Counted from the first letter of the stretch, positions 1 through 8,785 are shown. The stretch is DNA of 62,362 nt from Betaproteobacteria bacterium (GCA_018971415.1 JAGXAW010000006.1:1-62362), one strand, 5' to 3'. The notes: generated by a model from the sequence alone, not told the origin. Numbers and translations are program-made.

Positions 1-85
1 TGGTGCCGCGGAAGGGACTCGAACCCCCACACCTCTCGGCGGCAGGACCTAAACCTGCTGCGTCTACCAATTTCGCCACCGCGGC
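1..85 (-). tRNA. tRNA-Leu (anticodon UAG)
   Basis: Read on the minus strand this is a class II tRNA with acceptor stem GCCGCGG/CCGCGGC, a D-arm containing TTGGTAGACGC, a long variable arm and a T-arm with TTCGAGT. The anticodon stem GCAGG/CCTGC encloses the loop TTTAGGT, giving anticodon TAG, which reads CUN leucine codons. The CCA tail is encoded, and its last base is the first base of the window, so the gene is complete. Confidence 0.96.
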
Positions 86-132
86 TAAAAGTGTTATTCT
101 ATCAAGCTTATGAATAATCCGCTATCTCTTGT

Positions 133-873
133 ATGGCATTGTCTTTAAATAAGAAAAATATCCTGGTCACGGGAGCTGGCTCAGGACTTGGTCAATTACT
201 GGCTGTTACTTATGCAAAAGAGGGTGCACAAGTTCTTCTTCTCGGTAGAAACCAAGATAAATTAAATCAAACTTACGACACGATTGTCTCTCATGGTTAC
301 CCCACCCCAATCATCGTTCCCTTAGATTTACAAAAAACCAATGAGAGTCAACTTCATGAATTGTCTCTGATGATTTCCAATGAGCTGGGGGGGTTAAACG
401 GCATAGTGCATTGTGCCAGCCGCTTTATGCCACTGGGCTCTTTATCTAGTCAGCCTGTTGAACAATGGAAAGAGGTTTTTAATTGCAATGTGATGGGCGC
501 TTTTGCGCTCACTAAAGGTCTTTTTTCTTTATTGGATAACGCATCCGATGCCTCTGTGCTGTTCACCATAGAGCATCATGGACTGACCTTACCGCCTTTT
601 TGGGGAGGCTTTGGTCTTAGTCAACATACGGTTGTTGGGCTGATGCAACTCTTTGCCAGAGAATATCAGAATCGTCATCATTTACGTTTTAATCTGATTG
701 CTCCAGGACCGATCGCTACCCCCATGAGAATAAGGACGCATCCTGGTGAAATCCATCAGCACCAACGTATGCCTGAGAATATTTTAGAACCTTTTGTCTA
801 TTGGATGAGTGAAGAGAGTAAAGGCAAAACTGGTAATATTATTGAGTTATCAAACTACGCGGAAACTGCGTGA
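133..873 (+). CDS. YciK-like short-chain dehydrogenase/reductase with degenerate active site
   Basis: A 246-residue Rossmann-fold SDR. The glycine-rich nucleotide motif TGAGSGLG (residues 13-20) is intact, and overall spacing matches E. coli YciK, an SDR of poorly defined role. The catalytic positions are not conserved. Where YciK has FTSSS, this protein has FTIEH (144-148). Where the family has YxxxK (YAASK), it has FGLSQ (160-164), so Ser, Tyr and Lys are all missing. It may bind a nucleotide without reducing anything, or have a changed chemistry; that is inference. No clear Shine-Dalgarno precedes the ATG. Its 3' end overlaps convergent radA by 19 nt. Confidence 0.85.
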   Translation: MALSLNKKNILVTGAGSGLGQLLAVTYAKEGAQVLLLGRNQDKLNQTYDTIVSHGYPTPIIVPLDLQKTNESQLHELSLMISNELGGLNGIVHCASRFMPLGSLSSQPVEQWKEVFNCNVMGAFALTKGLFSLLDNASDASVLFTIEHHGLTLPPFWGGFGLSQHTVVGLMQLFAREYQNRHHLRFNLIAPGPIATPMRIRTHPGEIHQHQRMPENILEPFVYWMSEESKGKTGNIIELSNYAETA

Positions 874-2225
874 TCACGCAAAAGTTGTAAGGCCTCATCA
901 ACCCGATCAACCGTAAAGAGTGTAATGCCCTCAATTCGCTGTTTCGATCGATTGGCTTTTGGAATCAAGGCATGGGTGAAGCCGAGCTTTGCGGCCTCTT
1001 TCAAACGCTCCTGCCCTTTTTGCACAGGACGGATCTCTCCAGAGAGGCCTATCTCCCCAAAAATCACCCATTGCGGCGGTAAAGGGATACCTCTTAAACT
1101 ACTCACAGCAGCAGCAACAATAGCTAAATCAGCAGCGGGTTCAGTAATCTTTACTCCCGCAACAGCATTAACAAAGACATCCTGATTATGACAATATATG
1201 CCAGCATGCCGTGTTAAAACCGCCAGCAGCATAGCAAGTCTATTTTGTTCCAGACCAACGGTAAGTCGTCTTGGCACCGACTGATGAGATTCAGCAACCA
1301 GTGCCTGAATTTCCACTGCCATAGGTCTTGTGCCCTCTAAAGTCACTGTGATGGAGGAACCTGGGACAGGATGATCATAATGCGATAAAAATAATGCAGA
1401 GGGATTGGACACCTCTTTTAAACCCGTTTCGGTCATAGCAAAAACGCCCAGCTCATTGACGGCGCCAAAGCGATTTTTTATCGCTCTAATGAGTCTAAAA
1501 CTTGAGCTGCCTTCACCTTCAAAATACAACACCGTATCAACAATATGCTCTAAAACTCTAGGACCTGCGATGGTGCCCTCTTTGGTCACATGACCCACTA
1601 AAACCATCATCACACCCAGAGATTTTGCGACGCGGGTTAATTGCGCCGCACATTCTCGTACTTGACTCACCGAGCCTGGTGCTGAGTTTAAGGCATCACT
1701 AAATAAGGTTTGAATTGAATCAATGACAACCAAGTTGGGGGTAATTTCCTCAATTACCCTAACAATTTTTTCTAGTTGAATTTCAGAGAGGATTTCAGCA
1801 TCACCGGTTTTTAATTTGAGTCTCTCAGCTCTACTTGCTACCTGCTCGGGAGACTCCTCACCTGTGACATACAGTACTCTGTGACCTTGTAGCCCCACCG
1901 CTGTTAGGGTCTGAAGTAAGAGTGTTGATTTACCAATACCAGGATCTCCTCCTAGTAAAATCACACCACCGCGTACAAAACCGCCACCCAATACACGGTT
2001 AAGTTCAGTCATGCCCGATGAAACACGATCAATGGTTTGTTGATTAACAGCACTGAGCCGTTGAGGTTTCTGGCTCTCATTAAGAGGCTTAAAACGACTT
2101 ACGGTTGTTTCATGAACCGTTTCCACCAGCGTGTTCCAAGCTTGGCAATGAGGACATTGGCCTTGCCATTTTGGGCTTTGCCCACCACATTCAGTACAGG
2201 TATAAAGGGTTTTGGTTTTAGCCAC
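855..2225 (-). CDS. radA: DNA repair protein RadA
   Basis: 456 residues, full family length. RadA is a RecA-related, DnaB-like ATPase that drives branch migration during recombinational repair. An N-terminal zinc finger is formed by C10, C13, C24 and C27. The Walker A motif GDPGIGKST lies at 93-101, and the RadA signature KNRFG at 250-254. The C-terminal Lon-protease-like domain carries GEIGLSGEIRPV. The start is GTG (MAKTKT), the position expected for the family. It is the last gene of the rpsF-priB-rpsR-rplI-dnaB-radA run, 5 nt after dnaB. The alr gene that often sits beside dnaB is instead near 39-40 kb here. Confidence 0.97.
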   Translation of the reverse strand: MAKTKTLYTCTECGGQSPKWQGQCPHCQAWNTLVETVHETTVSRFKPLNESQKPQRLSAVNQQTIDRVSSGMTELNRVLGGGFVRGGVILLGGDPGIGKSTLLLQTLTAVGLQGHRVLYVTGEESPEQVASRAERLKLKTGDAEILSEIQLEKIVRVIEEITPNLVVIDSIQTLFSDALNSAPGSVSQVRECAAQLTRVAKSLGVMMVLVGHVTKEGTIAGPRVLEHIVDTVLYFEGEGSSSFRLIRAIKNRFGAVNELGVFAMTETGLKEVSNPSALFLSHYDHPVPGSSITVTLEGTRPMAVEIQALVAESHQSVPRRLTVGLEQNRLAMLLAVLTRHAGIYCHNQDVFVNAVAGVKITEPAADLAIVAAAVSSLRGIPLPPQWVIFGEIGLSGEIRPVQKGQERLKEAAKLGFTHALIPKANRSKQRIEGITLFTVDRVDEALQLLRDHAVSA

Positions 2226-2230
2226 TTGAA

Positions 2231-3613
2231 TTAGTAGTCGTTTGCCTGAAAATTAGTGGCAGAGGCATAATTTTCAAATCGCGTATAGTGCCCTAAGAAG
2301 GTTAATGGTACTGTTCCAATGGGTCCATTACGTTGTTTACCAATGATGATTTCCGCCATGCCTTTATCTGGGGAGTCGGGGTTATACACCTCGTCCCGAT
2401 AAATAAATAAGATCACATCAGCATCTTGCTCAATTGCTCCTGATTCTCTCAAATCAGACATAACAGGTCTTTTGTTCGGCCTTTGTTCCAAACCACGGTT
2501 CAACTGCGACAAGGCCACCACTGGGACGTTAAGCTCCTTGGCTAGGGCTTTTAATGAGCGTGAAATTTCTGAAATTTCAGTGGCTCTGTTTTCCCCCGAG
2601 GAGCTTGACGTCATTAATTGTAAGTAATCCACGACAATCAGCCCTAAACCACCATATTGTCGATGAAGACGTCTTGAACGGGCTCTTAAATCCAAAGGAT
2701 TCAATGCTGGCGTCTCATCAATATGAATGGGTACATCATGAAGCTCTTCGAGGGCTTTTGAAACGCGCCTAAAGTCTTCCTCCTTAAGTCTCCCCGTTCT
2801 TAATTGGTGAGCATCAAGTCGGCCATGGAAACTTAAAATCCTCATGGCCAACTGATTAGAGGACATCTCCATACTAAAGACAGCAACGGGCAGTTTTGAT
2901 TGAATACCCACATGGCCTGCAATGTTTAATGCAAGGGCCGTCTTACCCATAGAGGGCCGGCCAGCCACAATAATTAAATCACCCTTCTGAAAACCTGAGG
3001 TTTTTTCATCAAGATCAACAAAACCAGTTGGGATACCTGTTACTGGATCATGGTTTCCAGCACGGTAAAGCTCATCCACCTGAGACACCACCTCAGCCAA
3101 TGGATCTTTAAGCACCACAAACCCTTGAGCATGTTTGGCGCCCTTCTCCGCAATATTAAATACCTTCGCTTCAGCTTCATCGAGAAGTGCGCGCGCATCG
3201 CGCCCCGATGGATTGAAAGCAGACTCGGTTATCTCAGAGCCTACCTGTACCAAAGCCCGCATGATGGCTCTTTCTCTCACAATTTCAGCATAGCGTCGAA
3301 TATTGGCAGAGCTTGGCACTGATTGGGCAATGGAACCCACGTAGGAGAGTCCACCTATGGTGTCTAACTCTCCGCGTAGAGAGAGCTCATCACACAAGGT
3401 TAGCACATCAGCAGGTTTTCCCTTATCAACTAAAGAGAGAATAGCGCGGTAGATTTTACGGTGATCTTCACGGTAGAAGTCAGATTCAGTGATTAAATCA
3501 CCAATCTTATCCCAGGCATGATTATCAAGGAGCAACCCGCCAAGAACGGATTGTTCCGCCTCGATGTTATGAGGCGGAATGCGCAGATTGGCAGAACGAG
3601 AATCGTCGGCCAT
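2231..3613 (-). CDS. dnaB: Replicative DNA helicase DnaB
   Basis: 460 residues. Hexameric 5'-3' helicase that unwinds DNA at the replication fork. The N-terminal helical domain begins with PPHNIEAEQSVLGG. The RecA-like motor has Walker A GRPSMGKT (218-225), a Walker B around LIVVDYLQLM, and a C-terminal DnaB signature with DLRESGAIEQDAD. No intein or insertion is visible. It lies 11 nt after rplI and 5 nt before radA, so it is probably co-transcribed with the S6/S18/L9 ribosomal genes. Confidence 0.98.
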   Translation of the reverse strand: MADDSRSANLRIPPHNIEAEQSVLGGLLLDNHAWDKIGDLITESDFYREDHRKIYRAILSLVDKGKPADVLTLCDELSLRGELDTIGGLSYVGSIAQSVPSSANIRRYAEIVRERAIMRALVQVGSEITESAFNPSGRDARALLDEAEAKVFNIAEKGAKHAQGFVVLKDPLAEVVSQVDELYRAGNHDPVTGIPTGFVDLDEKTSGFQKGDLIIVAGRPSMGKTALALNIAGHVGIQSKLPVAVFSMEMSSNQLAMRILSFHGRLDAHQLRTGRLKEEDFRRVSKALEELHDVPIHIDETPALNPLDLRARSRRLHRQYGGLGLIVVDYLQLMTSSSSGENRATEISEISRSLKALAKELNVPVVALSQLNRGLEQRPNKRPVMSDLRESGAIEQDADVILFIYRDEVYNPDSPDKGMAEIIIGKQRNGPIGTVPLTFLGHYTRFENYASATNFQANDY

Positions 3614-3624
3614 ATAGATCGATA

Positions 3625-4074
3625 TTACTGCTCAGCAACCACAGAAACAGCAATGTCAGCTACCACATCACTGTGCAGGGCTAGCGTGATGGTGTAATCA
3701 CCAATGGTTTTTAAAGGACCGTTAGGTAAACGAATCTCAGACTTGGAGGCTTCAAAGCCTTGTGTCTTCAATGCATCAACGATATCGTGATTGGTGACAG
3801 AGCCAAACAATCTTCCATCAACACCGGCTTTTTGTGACACGGTCACTTTCATGCCAGCGAGTTTTTCAGCACGGGCTTTTGCTTGATTCAACTCTTCAGC
3901 TTGATGTTTCTCTAACTCGGCGCGACGTGCTTCAAATTCTTTTTTGTTCGTCTCTGTAGCACGCTTAGCTTTACCCTGAGGAATTAAGAAATTCCTGGCA
4001 TAACCTTCTTTAACTTTAACGATGTCACCCAACTGACCTAGGTTAACAACTTTTTCCATGAGGATCACTTCCAT
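3625..4074 (-). CDS. rplI: 50S ribosomal protein L9
   Basis: 149 residues, the normal size. It binds 23S rRNA at the base of the L1 stalk and helps keep the reading frame. The N-terminal signature [17 protein letters not shown] and the GYARNFLIP motif are diagnostic. A long connecting helix and the C-terminal domain follow. The ATG at 4074 is preceded by AAGGAG at good spacing. It sits 10 nt after rpsR and 11 nt before dnaB in the S6 operon. Confidence 0.98.
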   Translation of the reverse strand: MEVILMEKVVNLGQLGDIVKVKEGYARNFLIPQGKAKRATETNKKEFEARRAELEKHQAEELNQAKARAEKLAGMKVTVSQKAGVDGRLFGSVTNHDIVDALKTQGFEASKSEIRLPNGPLKTIGDYTITLALHSDVVADIAVSVVAEQ

Positions 4075-4084
4075 GGTTTTCTCC

Positions 4085-4357
4085 TTAATGCAAATCTGTG
4101 TAAGGTAAGAGAGCTAAGAAACGAGCACGTTTCACAGCCACACCCAATTGGCGTTGGTAACGCGCCTTGGTTCCCGTAATACGGGCTGGGATGATTTTAC
4201 CGTTTTCGTTAATAAAATCTTTGAGTAAATCCACATCTTTATAATCTACCCATTCAATTTTTTCTGCGGTAAAACGACAAAACTTACGACGACGAAACAT
4301 ACTGGCATTTTTTGCCTGATTGTTGCGTGGTTCTTTTTTAGTATCTTTTCTTGGCAT
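4085..4357 (-). CDS. rpsR: 30S ribosomal protein S18
   Basis: About 90 residues when started at MPRKDTKK. It binds S6 on the 30S platform. FRRRKFCRF, the [12 protein letters not shown] segment and LLPYTD are family hallmarks. An in-frame ATG 12 nt upstream exists but has no Shine-Dalgarno. The ATG at 4357 has GGAG six bases ahead of it, within the end of priB, so 4357 is preferred. Only 1 nt separates the priB stop from this start, which suggests translational coupling. Confidence 0.96.
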   Translation of the reverse strand: MPRKDTKKEPRNNQAKNASMFRRRKFCRFTAEKIEWVDYKDVDLLKDFINENGKIIPARITGTKARYQRQLGVAVKRARFLALLPYTDLH

Positions 4358-4358
4358 T

Positions 4359-4658
4359 TTAAACTCCATGACTCAATTTATATTGATTAACTTTAATAAC
4401 CAGTTCTTTACTGTTAGCGTGCTTTTTAACTAACTGCCCCTTAATAATTAACTCAAGAGGATAATTCAGTTGACTTAGCGATATCGCAACTTCTGCAAAC
4501 GCGGTGAGGGTAATCGTCAGGGCCTGCTCCTGGGTCTCGCTGCTTTTTACTCCTAATTGATGGGTTAACACCCCAACAAAATTGGCAACCCCGGCAGGGG
4601 TATACCTTAAGGATTCATGAGACTCAACCAAACCCTCCAATACCACTTCATTACGCAT
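4359..4658 (-). CDS. priB: Primosomal replication protein N (PriB)
   Basis: 99-residue single OB-fold protein related to SSB. It supports PriA in restarting stalled replication forks. Length, the N-terminal [11 protein letters not shown] strand and the position between rpsF and rpsR support the call. This position is characteristic of beta- and gammaproteobacteria; SSB itself occupies it in many other groups. The gap to the rpsF stop is 2 nt. Confidence 0.9.
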   Translation of the reverse strand: MRNEVVLEGLVESHESLRYTPAGVANFVGVLTHQLGVKSSETQEQALTITLTAFAEVAISLSQLNYPLELIIKGQLVKKHANSKELVIKVNQYKLSHGV

Positions 4659-4660
4659 TA

Positions 4661-5044
4661 TTAGGCAGACGCAACCTCCGCTGCATCACCATCGCGGATC
4701 ATCAAATCATCACGAGGCGCACGTTTTTCTTCACGCATCATTGGTGACATCTCTGTGACAGGACCTTTCATTTGAATGGTCAAATGACGAAGAACTGCAT
4801 CATTAAAGCGGAACGCATTTTCGATTTCTGCCAAGACTTCACTTGTGCACTCGACATTCATGAGTACGTAGTGTGCTTTATGAATTTTTTGAATGGGATA
4901 AGCGAGTTGACGGCGTCCCCAATCTTCAAAACGATGAACTTGTCCACCGCCTTGGGTTACCATATTCTTATAACGCTCGACCATGGCGCCGACCTGCTCG
5001 CTCTGGTCTGGGTGAACGATAAATACAATTTCATAGTGCCGCAT
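4661..5044 (-). CDS. rpsF: 30S ribosomal protein S6
   Basis: 127 residues. S6 pairs with S18 on the 30S platform. [18 protein letters not shown] at the N-terminus and [12 protein letters not shown] are family signatures, followed by a charged C-terminal tail. The ATG has GGAGAT upstream. It is the first gene of its operon, and a plausible sigma-70 promoter lies about 80-110 nt upstream (5125-5153). The leader also contains a short perfect hairpin, GCCAA-TG-TTGGC on the coding strand (5064-5075). That could take part in S6:S18 autoregulation, but this is inference. Confidence 0.98.
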   Translation of the reverse strand: MRHYEIVFIVHPDQSEQVGAMVERYKNMVTQGGGQVHRFEDWGRRQLAYPIQKIHKAHYVLMNVECTSEVLAEIENAFRFNDAVLRHLTIQMKGPVTEMSPMMREEKRAPRDDLMIRDGDAAEVASA

Positions 5045-5124
5045 AACATCTCCTTATGGATTAGCCAACATTGGCAAAGCTAACTTATTGGCTGTAAAGT
5101 TAGCAAGGTTTTAAAAAGCTCTCT

Positions 5125-5153
5125 ATTTTAACTAAAAATCAATTAGTTAGCAA
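5125..5153 (-). promoter_or_regulatory. Putative sigma-70 promoter of the rpsF operon
   Basis: On the minus strand there is TTGCTA, a 17-nt spacer, then TAAAAT. That is 4/6 and 5/6 matches to the consensus, in the gap between the end of rlmB and rpsF. Predicted initiation near 5117 would give a leader of about 70 nt. The match was found by eye only. Confidence 0.45.
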
Positions 5154-5155
5154 GT

Positions 5156-5902
5156 TCATTGCTGTGTGTTGAGTTCGCGCCTTTTCGTTTCAAACAAACA
5201 AACGCCCGCTGCCACTGACACATTTAGTGATTCAACGGAGCCAAACATAGGGATTCTAACCAGTTGATCACAGGTTTCACGGGTTAATCGGCGTAAACCC
5301 TCCCCTTCTGCTCCCAATACCCAGGCTAAGGGTTGGCTAAACTTGGCCGTTATCAGATCCTCTTGAGCTTGATCGTCTGTACCAATTACCCATACATTCT
5401 GGTCTTTCAAATCCCGTAGTGTTCTTGCCAGATTTGTCACGGGAATATAAGGAACCACATCCATAGCTCCTGAAGCCACTTTTGCAACCGTAGGTGACAG
5501 TGCCACTGACCGATCCTTAGGCGCTACGATGGCATGAACCCCCATGGCATCAGCCACCCGTAAGCAAGCACCTAAATTATGAGGATCTTGAATGCCATCT
5601 AACACGAGTAGCAATAAATTCTGTTGGTACGTGTCAACCAAATGATCCAGATCATGAATCATTGGGACGGGGCTTGCCAGAGCAACAATACCTTGGTGGC
5701 GCCTTGTTCCGGTTAAGCCTTGCAGTCTTTGACCCTCTATCCGTTTATAGGGTAAGCCTTTCTCCTCTAAAAGGGATTTTATTTCCTGCATACGTTGATC
5801 ATTTCTCTCATGATCAATATAAATCTCTTCCAAGGTTTGAGGAAAATGCTTTAAACGACTTTTTATGGCATGAAAGCCATAGATTACAGCGGTTTTTTTC
5901 AT
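5156..5902 (-). CDS. rlmB: 23S rRNA (guanosine-2'-O-)-methyltransferase RlmB
   Basis: 248-residue SpoU-family enzyme that methylates G2251 in the peptidyl-transferase P-loop of 23S rRNA using SAM. The N-terminal substrate-binding domain (about 1-75) starts with IYGFHAIKSRL. The knotted SPOUT domain carries LDGIQDPHNLGACLRVADA, LGAEGEGLRRLTR and the C-terminal PMFGSVESLNVSVA motif. Its ATG overlaps the rnr stop by 4 nt (ATGA), which implies coupling. RlmB and RNase R are neighbours in many proteobacteria. Confidence 0.96.
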   Translation of the reverse strand: MKKTAVIYGFHAIKSRLKHFPQTLEEIYIDHERNDQRMQEIKSLLEEKGLPYKRIEGQRLQGLTGTRRHQGIVALASPVPMIHDLDHLVDTYQQNLLLLVLDGIQDPHNLGACLRVADAMGVHAIVAPKDRSVALSPTVAKVASGAMDVVPYIPVTNLARTLRDLKDQNVWVIGTDDQAQEDLITAKFSQPLAWVLGAEGEGLRRLTRETCDQLVRIPMFGSVESLNVSVAAGVCLFETKRRELNTQQ

Positions 5903-8097
5903 GATGATTTTTTCTTTCTTGAAGACTTAGAACGATGGGTTTTCATAACAAAATCAATTTTATTGTTTTCCATGTCCACACGAACCAATTGCACCAAGAC
6001 GCGATCACCTAAGCGATAACGCATCCCTGTTCTCTCTCCCAATAACTGATGTCGATTCGCATCATAACGGTAGTAATCCGCACCAAGCTCTGAGATGTGA
6101 ATTAATCCTTCTACAAAGACATCATCAAGCGCCACAAACAGACCAAAACTGGTTACTGAGCTCACCGTACCATTAAATTCTTCACCCACTCGGTCTTTCA
6201 TGTAAAAACATTTCAACCAAGACTCCACATCTCGAGTAGCCTCATCAGCTCGTCTCTCAGTTAAAGAGCAGTGTTCGCCCACAGCCGGCAAATGATCGAT
6301 TTTTAGTTTTTGTCCAGCCAAAGTGGCACGAATAGCCCGGTGGACCAACAAATCAGGGTAGCGTCTTATGGGAGAAGTAAAATGGGTATAAGCTTCATAA
6401 GCCAATCCAAAATGCCCCTCATTATCAGGACTATATACTGCCTGCTGGAGCGACCTTAGAAGCACAGTCTCAAGCAGGTTCTGATCTGGTCTTTGCTGAA
6501 TTTTCTTTAATAACTCAGCATAATCCTTAGCCTTAGGCTTATCGCCCCCCGCAAGGTGAAGACCAAATTCACCCAAGAAGTCGCGCAGTGCTTTTAATCG
6601 CTCCACAGTGGGGGGAGGATGAATTCTAAAGAGAGTACCTTGATGATTTTCAAGTAAGTAATTGGCAGCACAGACATTGGCAGCCAGCATACATTCTTCA
6701 ATTAAACGATGTGCTTCATTTCTTTCAACGGGTTGGATGGACTCTATTTTTCCACGGTCATCAAAAATCATCCGCGTTTCAGAGCTAGAGAAGTCGATCG
6801 CACCCCTGTCTTGCCTTAATGCTAAAAACAAACGATAAACGTGCTCTAAGTGTTGAAGTTGCGGCAGTAAATTTTGTAGTTTTTTATCAACCCGTTGGGG
6901 AGTGAGTAAAGCTTGAGCAACTTCCGTGTAGGTTAACCGGGCTTTGGAGTGCATCACGCCAGGATAAAAACGATAGGCGCTAATCACTCCCTCTGGGGAC
7001 AATGTCATATCGCATACCATGCATAATCGATCTACCTGTGGATTGAGAGAGCACAATCCATTACTGAGCTTTTCCGGCAACATGGGTATAACTCGTCGCG
7101 GAAAATATACGCTATTACCCCGATCATAGGCCTCTTTGTCTAACGCATCACCTTCTTTAACATAATGAGACACATCAGCAATGGCCACAATTAATCGATA
7201 CTCACCTTGTTTTAATGGTTCAGCATAGACGGCATCATCAAAATCCTTGGCCGTTTCTCCGTCAATAGTTACCAGAGGTAAATGGCGAATGTCTTCACGA
7301 TCAAGATAATCGCTGGGCATTAATTGATCGGGTATCTCTTGGGTTTGCTTAATGACAGCTTCAGGAAACACATGAGGCAATTCATGTTTTCTAAGCGCAA
7401 TTTCAACTTCCATACCAGGATCTAAATAATTGCCTATAATCTCAACCACTTTGGCAATGGGTTCGGAATTACGACTGGGTTGCGACATGATTTCAATCAT
7501 CACCACCTGGCCAGGTATGGCACCGTTAGCTTGCCCTGGCGCCACCAACAAATCTTGATTGATGCGCTTATTTTCAGCAACCGCAAATAAGACACCTTGA
7601 TTTTCATGAAGCCTTGCTACCAGTCTTGAATTAACATGTTGCAACACTTCAACAACCGATCCCTCAGGACGACCCCGGTTATCAATGCCGATCGTTCTCA
7701 CCATCACTCTATCGCCATGGAGCACCTTGTGCATTTCACGGGCGCCAAGGAAGATGTCCCCGCTCCCATCATCCCGAATAGCAAAACCATAACCTTCAGG
7801 ATGGCCTTCAATGCGGGCTGGGATTAAATCAATTTTCTCAGGAAGACAAAGTGCATTCTTCCTATTTCTCATTAATTGGCCATCACGTTCCATTGCCCTC
7901 AAACGTTTACTAAACAAATCTCTCTCAGGAGATTTAATCGACAGCATCCGTTCAATTTTTTCAACGGTAACAGGAACCCCTTCTTTTTCTAAAATTTGAA
8001 GTATGAATTCCCTGCTCGGCAGAGGCGAATCATAGAGAGTTTTTTCACGCTCAAGGAAAGGATCTTGAGATCTTAAGGAAGATTTACTGGTTGACAA
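5899..8097 (-). CDS. rnr: Ribonuclease R
   Basis: 732 residues. Processive 3'-5' exoribonuclease that degrades structured RNA and takes part in rRNA and tmRNA quality control. An N-terminal winged helix and cold-shock domains come first. The RNB catalytic domain contains the acidic cluster DGETAKDFDDAVY, and a C-terminal S1 domain (GTVSSVTSFGLFVAL) is followed by a lysine-rich tail. The start is TTG, preceded by AAAAGG at about 9 nt. No ATG start of suitable length exists. The upstream gap of 82 nt to tRNA-Leu must hold divergent promoters. Confidence 0.97.
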   Translation of the reverse strand: MSTSKSSLRSQDPFLEREKTLYDSPLPSREFILQILEKEGVPVTVEKIERMLSIKSPERDLFSKRLRAMERDGQLMRNRKNALCLPEKIDLIPARIEGHPEGYGFAIRDDGSGDIFLGAREMHKVLHGDRVMVRTIGIDNRGRPEGSVVEVLQHVNSRLVARLHENQGVLFAVAENKRINQDLLVAPGQANGAIPGQVVMIEIMSQPSRNSEPIAKVVEIIGNYLDPGMEVEIALRKHELPHVFPEAVIKQTQEIPDQLMPSDYLDREDIRHLPLVTIDGETAKDFDDAVYAEPLKQGEYRLIVAIADVSHYVKEGDALDKEAYDRGNSVYFPRRVIPMLPEKLSNGLCSLNPQVDRLCMVCDMTLSPEGVISAYRFYPGVMHSKARLTYTEVAQALLTPQRVDKKLQNLLPQLQHLEHVYRLFLALRQDRGAIDFSSSETRMIFDDRGKIESIQPVERNEAHRLIEECMLAANVCAANYLLENHQGTLFRIHPPPTVERLKALRDFLGEFGLHLAGGDKPKAKDYAELLKKIQQRPDQNLLETVLLRSLQQAVYSPDNEGHFGLAYEAYTHFTSPIRRYPDLLVHRAIRATLAGQKLKIDHLPAVGEHCSLTERRADEATRDVESWLKCFYMKDRVGEEFNGTVSSVTSFGLFVALDDVFVEGLIHISELGADYYRYDANRHQLLGERTGMRYRLGDRVLVQLVRVDMENNKIDFVMKTHRSKSSRKKKSS

Positions 8098-8179
8098 AAT
8101 TTCGAGACCTTTTAGAATGTTTAAGTTATTTTTCTTATTTTCAAATTATCTCACAAATATGTGAAATAATATTGCAAAT

Positions 8180-8266
8180 GCCGAGATGGCGGAATTGGTA
8201 GACGCACCAGGTTCAGGTCCTGGCGGTGGCAACACTGTGGAGGTTCGAGTCCTCTTCTCGGCACCA
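8180..8266 (+). tRNA. tRNA-Leu (anticodon CAG)
   Basis: Class II tRNA with acceptor stem GCCGAGA/TCTCGGC, a D-arm containing TTGGTAGACGC, a long variable arm and a TTCGAGT T-loop. The anticodon stem CCAGG/CCTGG encloses TTCAGGT, giving anticodon CAG, so it reads CUG. CCA is encoded. It differs clearly from the UAG isoacceptor at the start of the window. Right after it, GGTGCC could pair with GGCACC of the 3' end, but no T-tract follows. Confidence 0.97.
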
Positions 8267-8383
8267 GGGTGCCAAATACAAAAAAGGACTGTTCATACAG
8301 AGATACGTTAGTAACAATCCTCGAGCTGTTTTTTATTATCACTTAATCGGTGTCTGTGATATCTAACAACCCAAAAGTAGAGA

Positions 8384-8409
8384 ATAATACGATCCGTTAC
8401 CCGTATTAT
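8384..8409. terminator. Hairpin downstream of the Gly/Tyr/Pro-rich protein gene
   Basis: Perfect 8-bp inverted repeat ATAATACG / CGTATTAT around a 10-nt loop, about 30 nt past the stop of the minus-strand gene at 8441. Read on the minus strand it is followed by a T-biased stretch (TCTCTACTTTT) rather than a clean T-run. A weak terminator is the simplest reading. Confidence 0.35.
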
Positions 8410-8440
8410 CCCTACTAACTAACACTTACCCTAGCAAACT

Positions 8441-8785
8441 TCAATCATCGTCTCTTTCGTAATATCCTCTATAGACAGGAGCGGGATAGGCTGGTTGAAC
8501 ATATACGGCTTGTGGAGGATAAGCATAAACAGCCTGTGGTTGTACATATCTTGGATAGGTGTAGTAAGCAGGTGGTGGAACGTAAACAGGCTGTGGTGCA
8601 ACCAATCCTGCTGCTAAGCCGCCAATCAAACCAGCACCAAAGCCTTCAATACCCCCGTAACCTTCATGCGCTTCATGCCACCTTTCATGACCACCCCATC
8701 CTTCCCCACCTCTCCAACCCTCTGCATAGCTATTTGTTGTGAACACAGCACTTAACATAGCAATAATGAATATCCATTTATTCAT
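8441..8785 (-). CDS. Secreted Gly/Tyr/Pro/His-rich low-complexity protein
   Basis: 114 residues, function not recognised. Residues 1-21 form a signal peptide ending at SYA/E. Then comes a Gly/Trp/His/Glu-rich segment (22-48) and a short hydrophobic glycine-rich stretch (GAGLIGGLAAGLVAP, about 50-64). A Tyr/Pro/Val/Gln-rich tail follows, with loosely repeated YPPQAVYVQP-like units and an acidic end. Composition resembles small exported GYP-rich surface or lipoprotein-like proteins. The start has an excellent AAGGGGG Shine-Dalgarno. It stands alone between tRNA-Leu and the carbonic anhydrase, with generous intergenic space on both sides. Confidence 0.75.
   Translation of the reverse strand: MNKWIFIIAMLSAVFTTNSYAEGWRGGEGWGGHERWHEAHEGYGGIEGFGAGLIGGLAAGLVAPQPVYVPPPAYYTYPRYVQPQAVYAYPPQAVYVQPAYPAPVYRGYYERDDD

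Noticed and set aside
8260-8273. GGCACC/GGTGCC inverted repeat at the tRNA-Leu 3' end as terminator or att site
   Set aside because: No T-run follows, half of it is the tRNA acceptor and CCA itself, and no second copy or integrase is visible.
8151-8342. Minus-strand 63-codon open frame containing RRGLEPPQCCHRQDLNL
   Set aside because: It is the antisense of tRNA-Leu(CAG); this peptide pattern is a well-known false call over leucine tRNAs.
8512-8742. Plus-strand 76-codon open frame
   Set aside because: It lies opposite the Gly/Tyr/Pro-rich gene, which has the signal peptide and a strong Shine-Dalgarno; this frame has neither.
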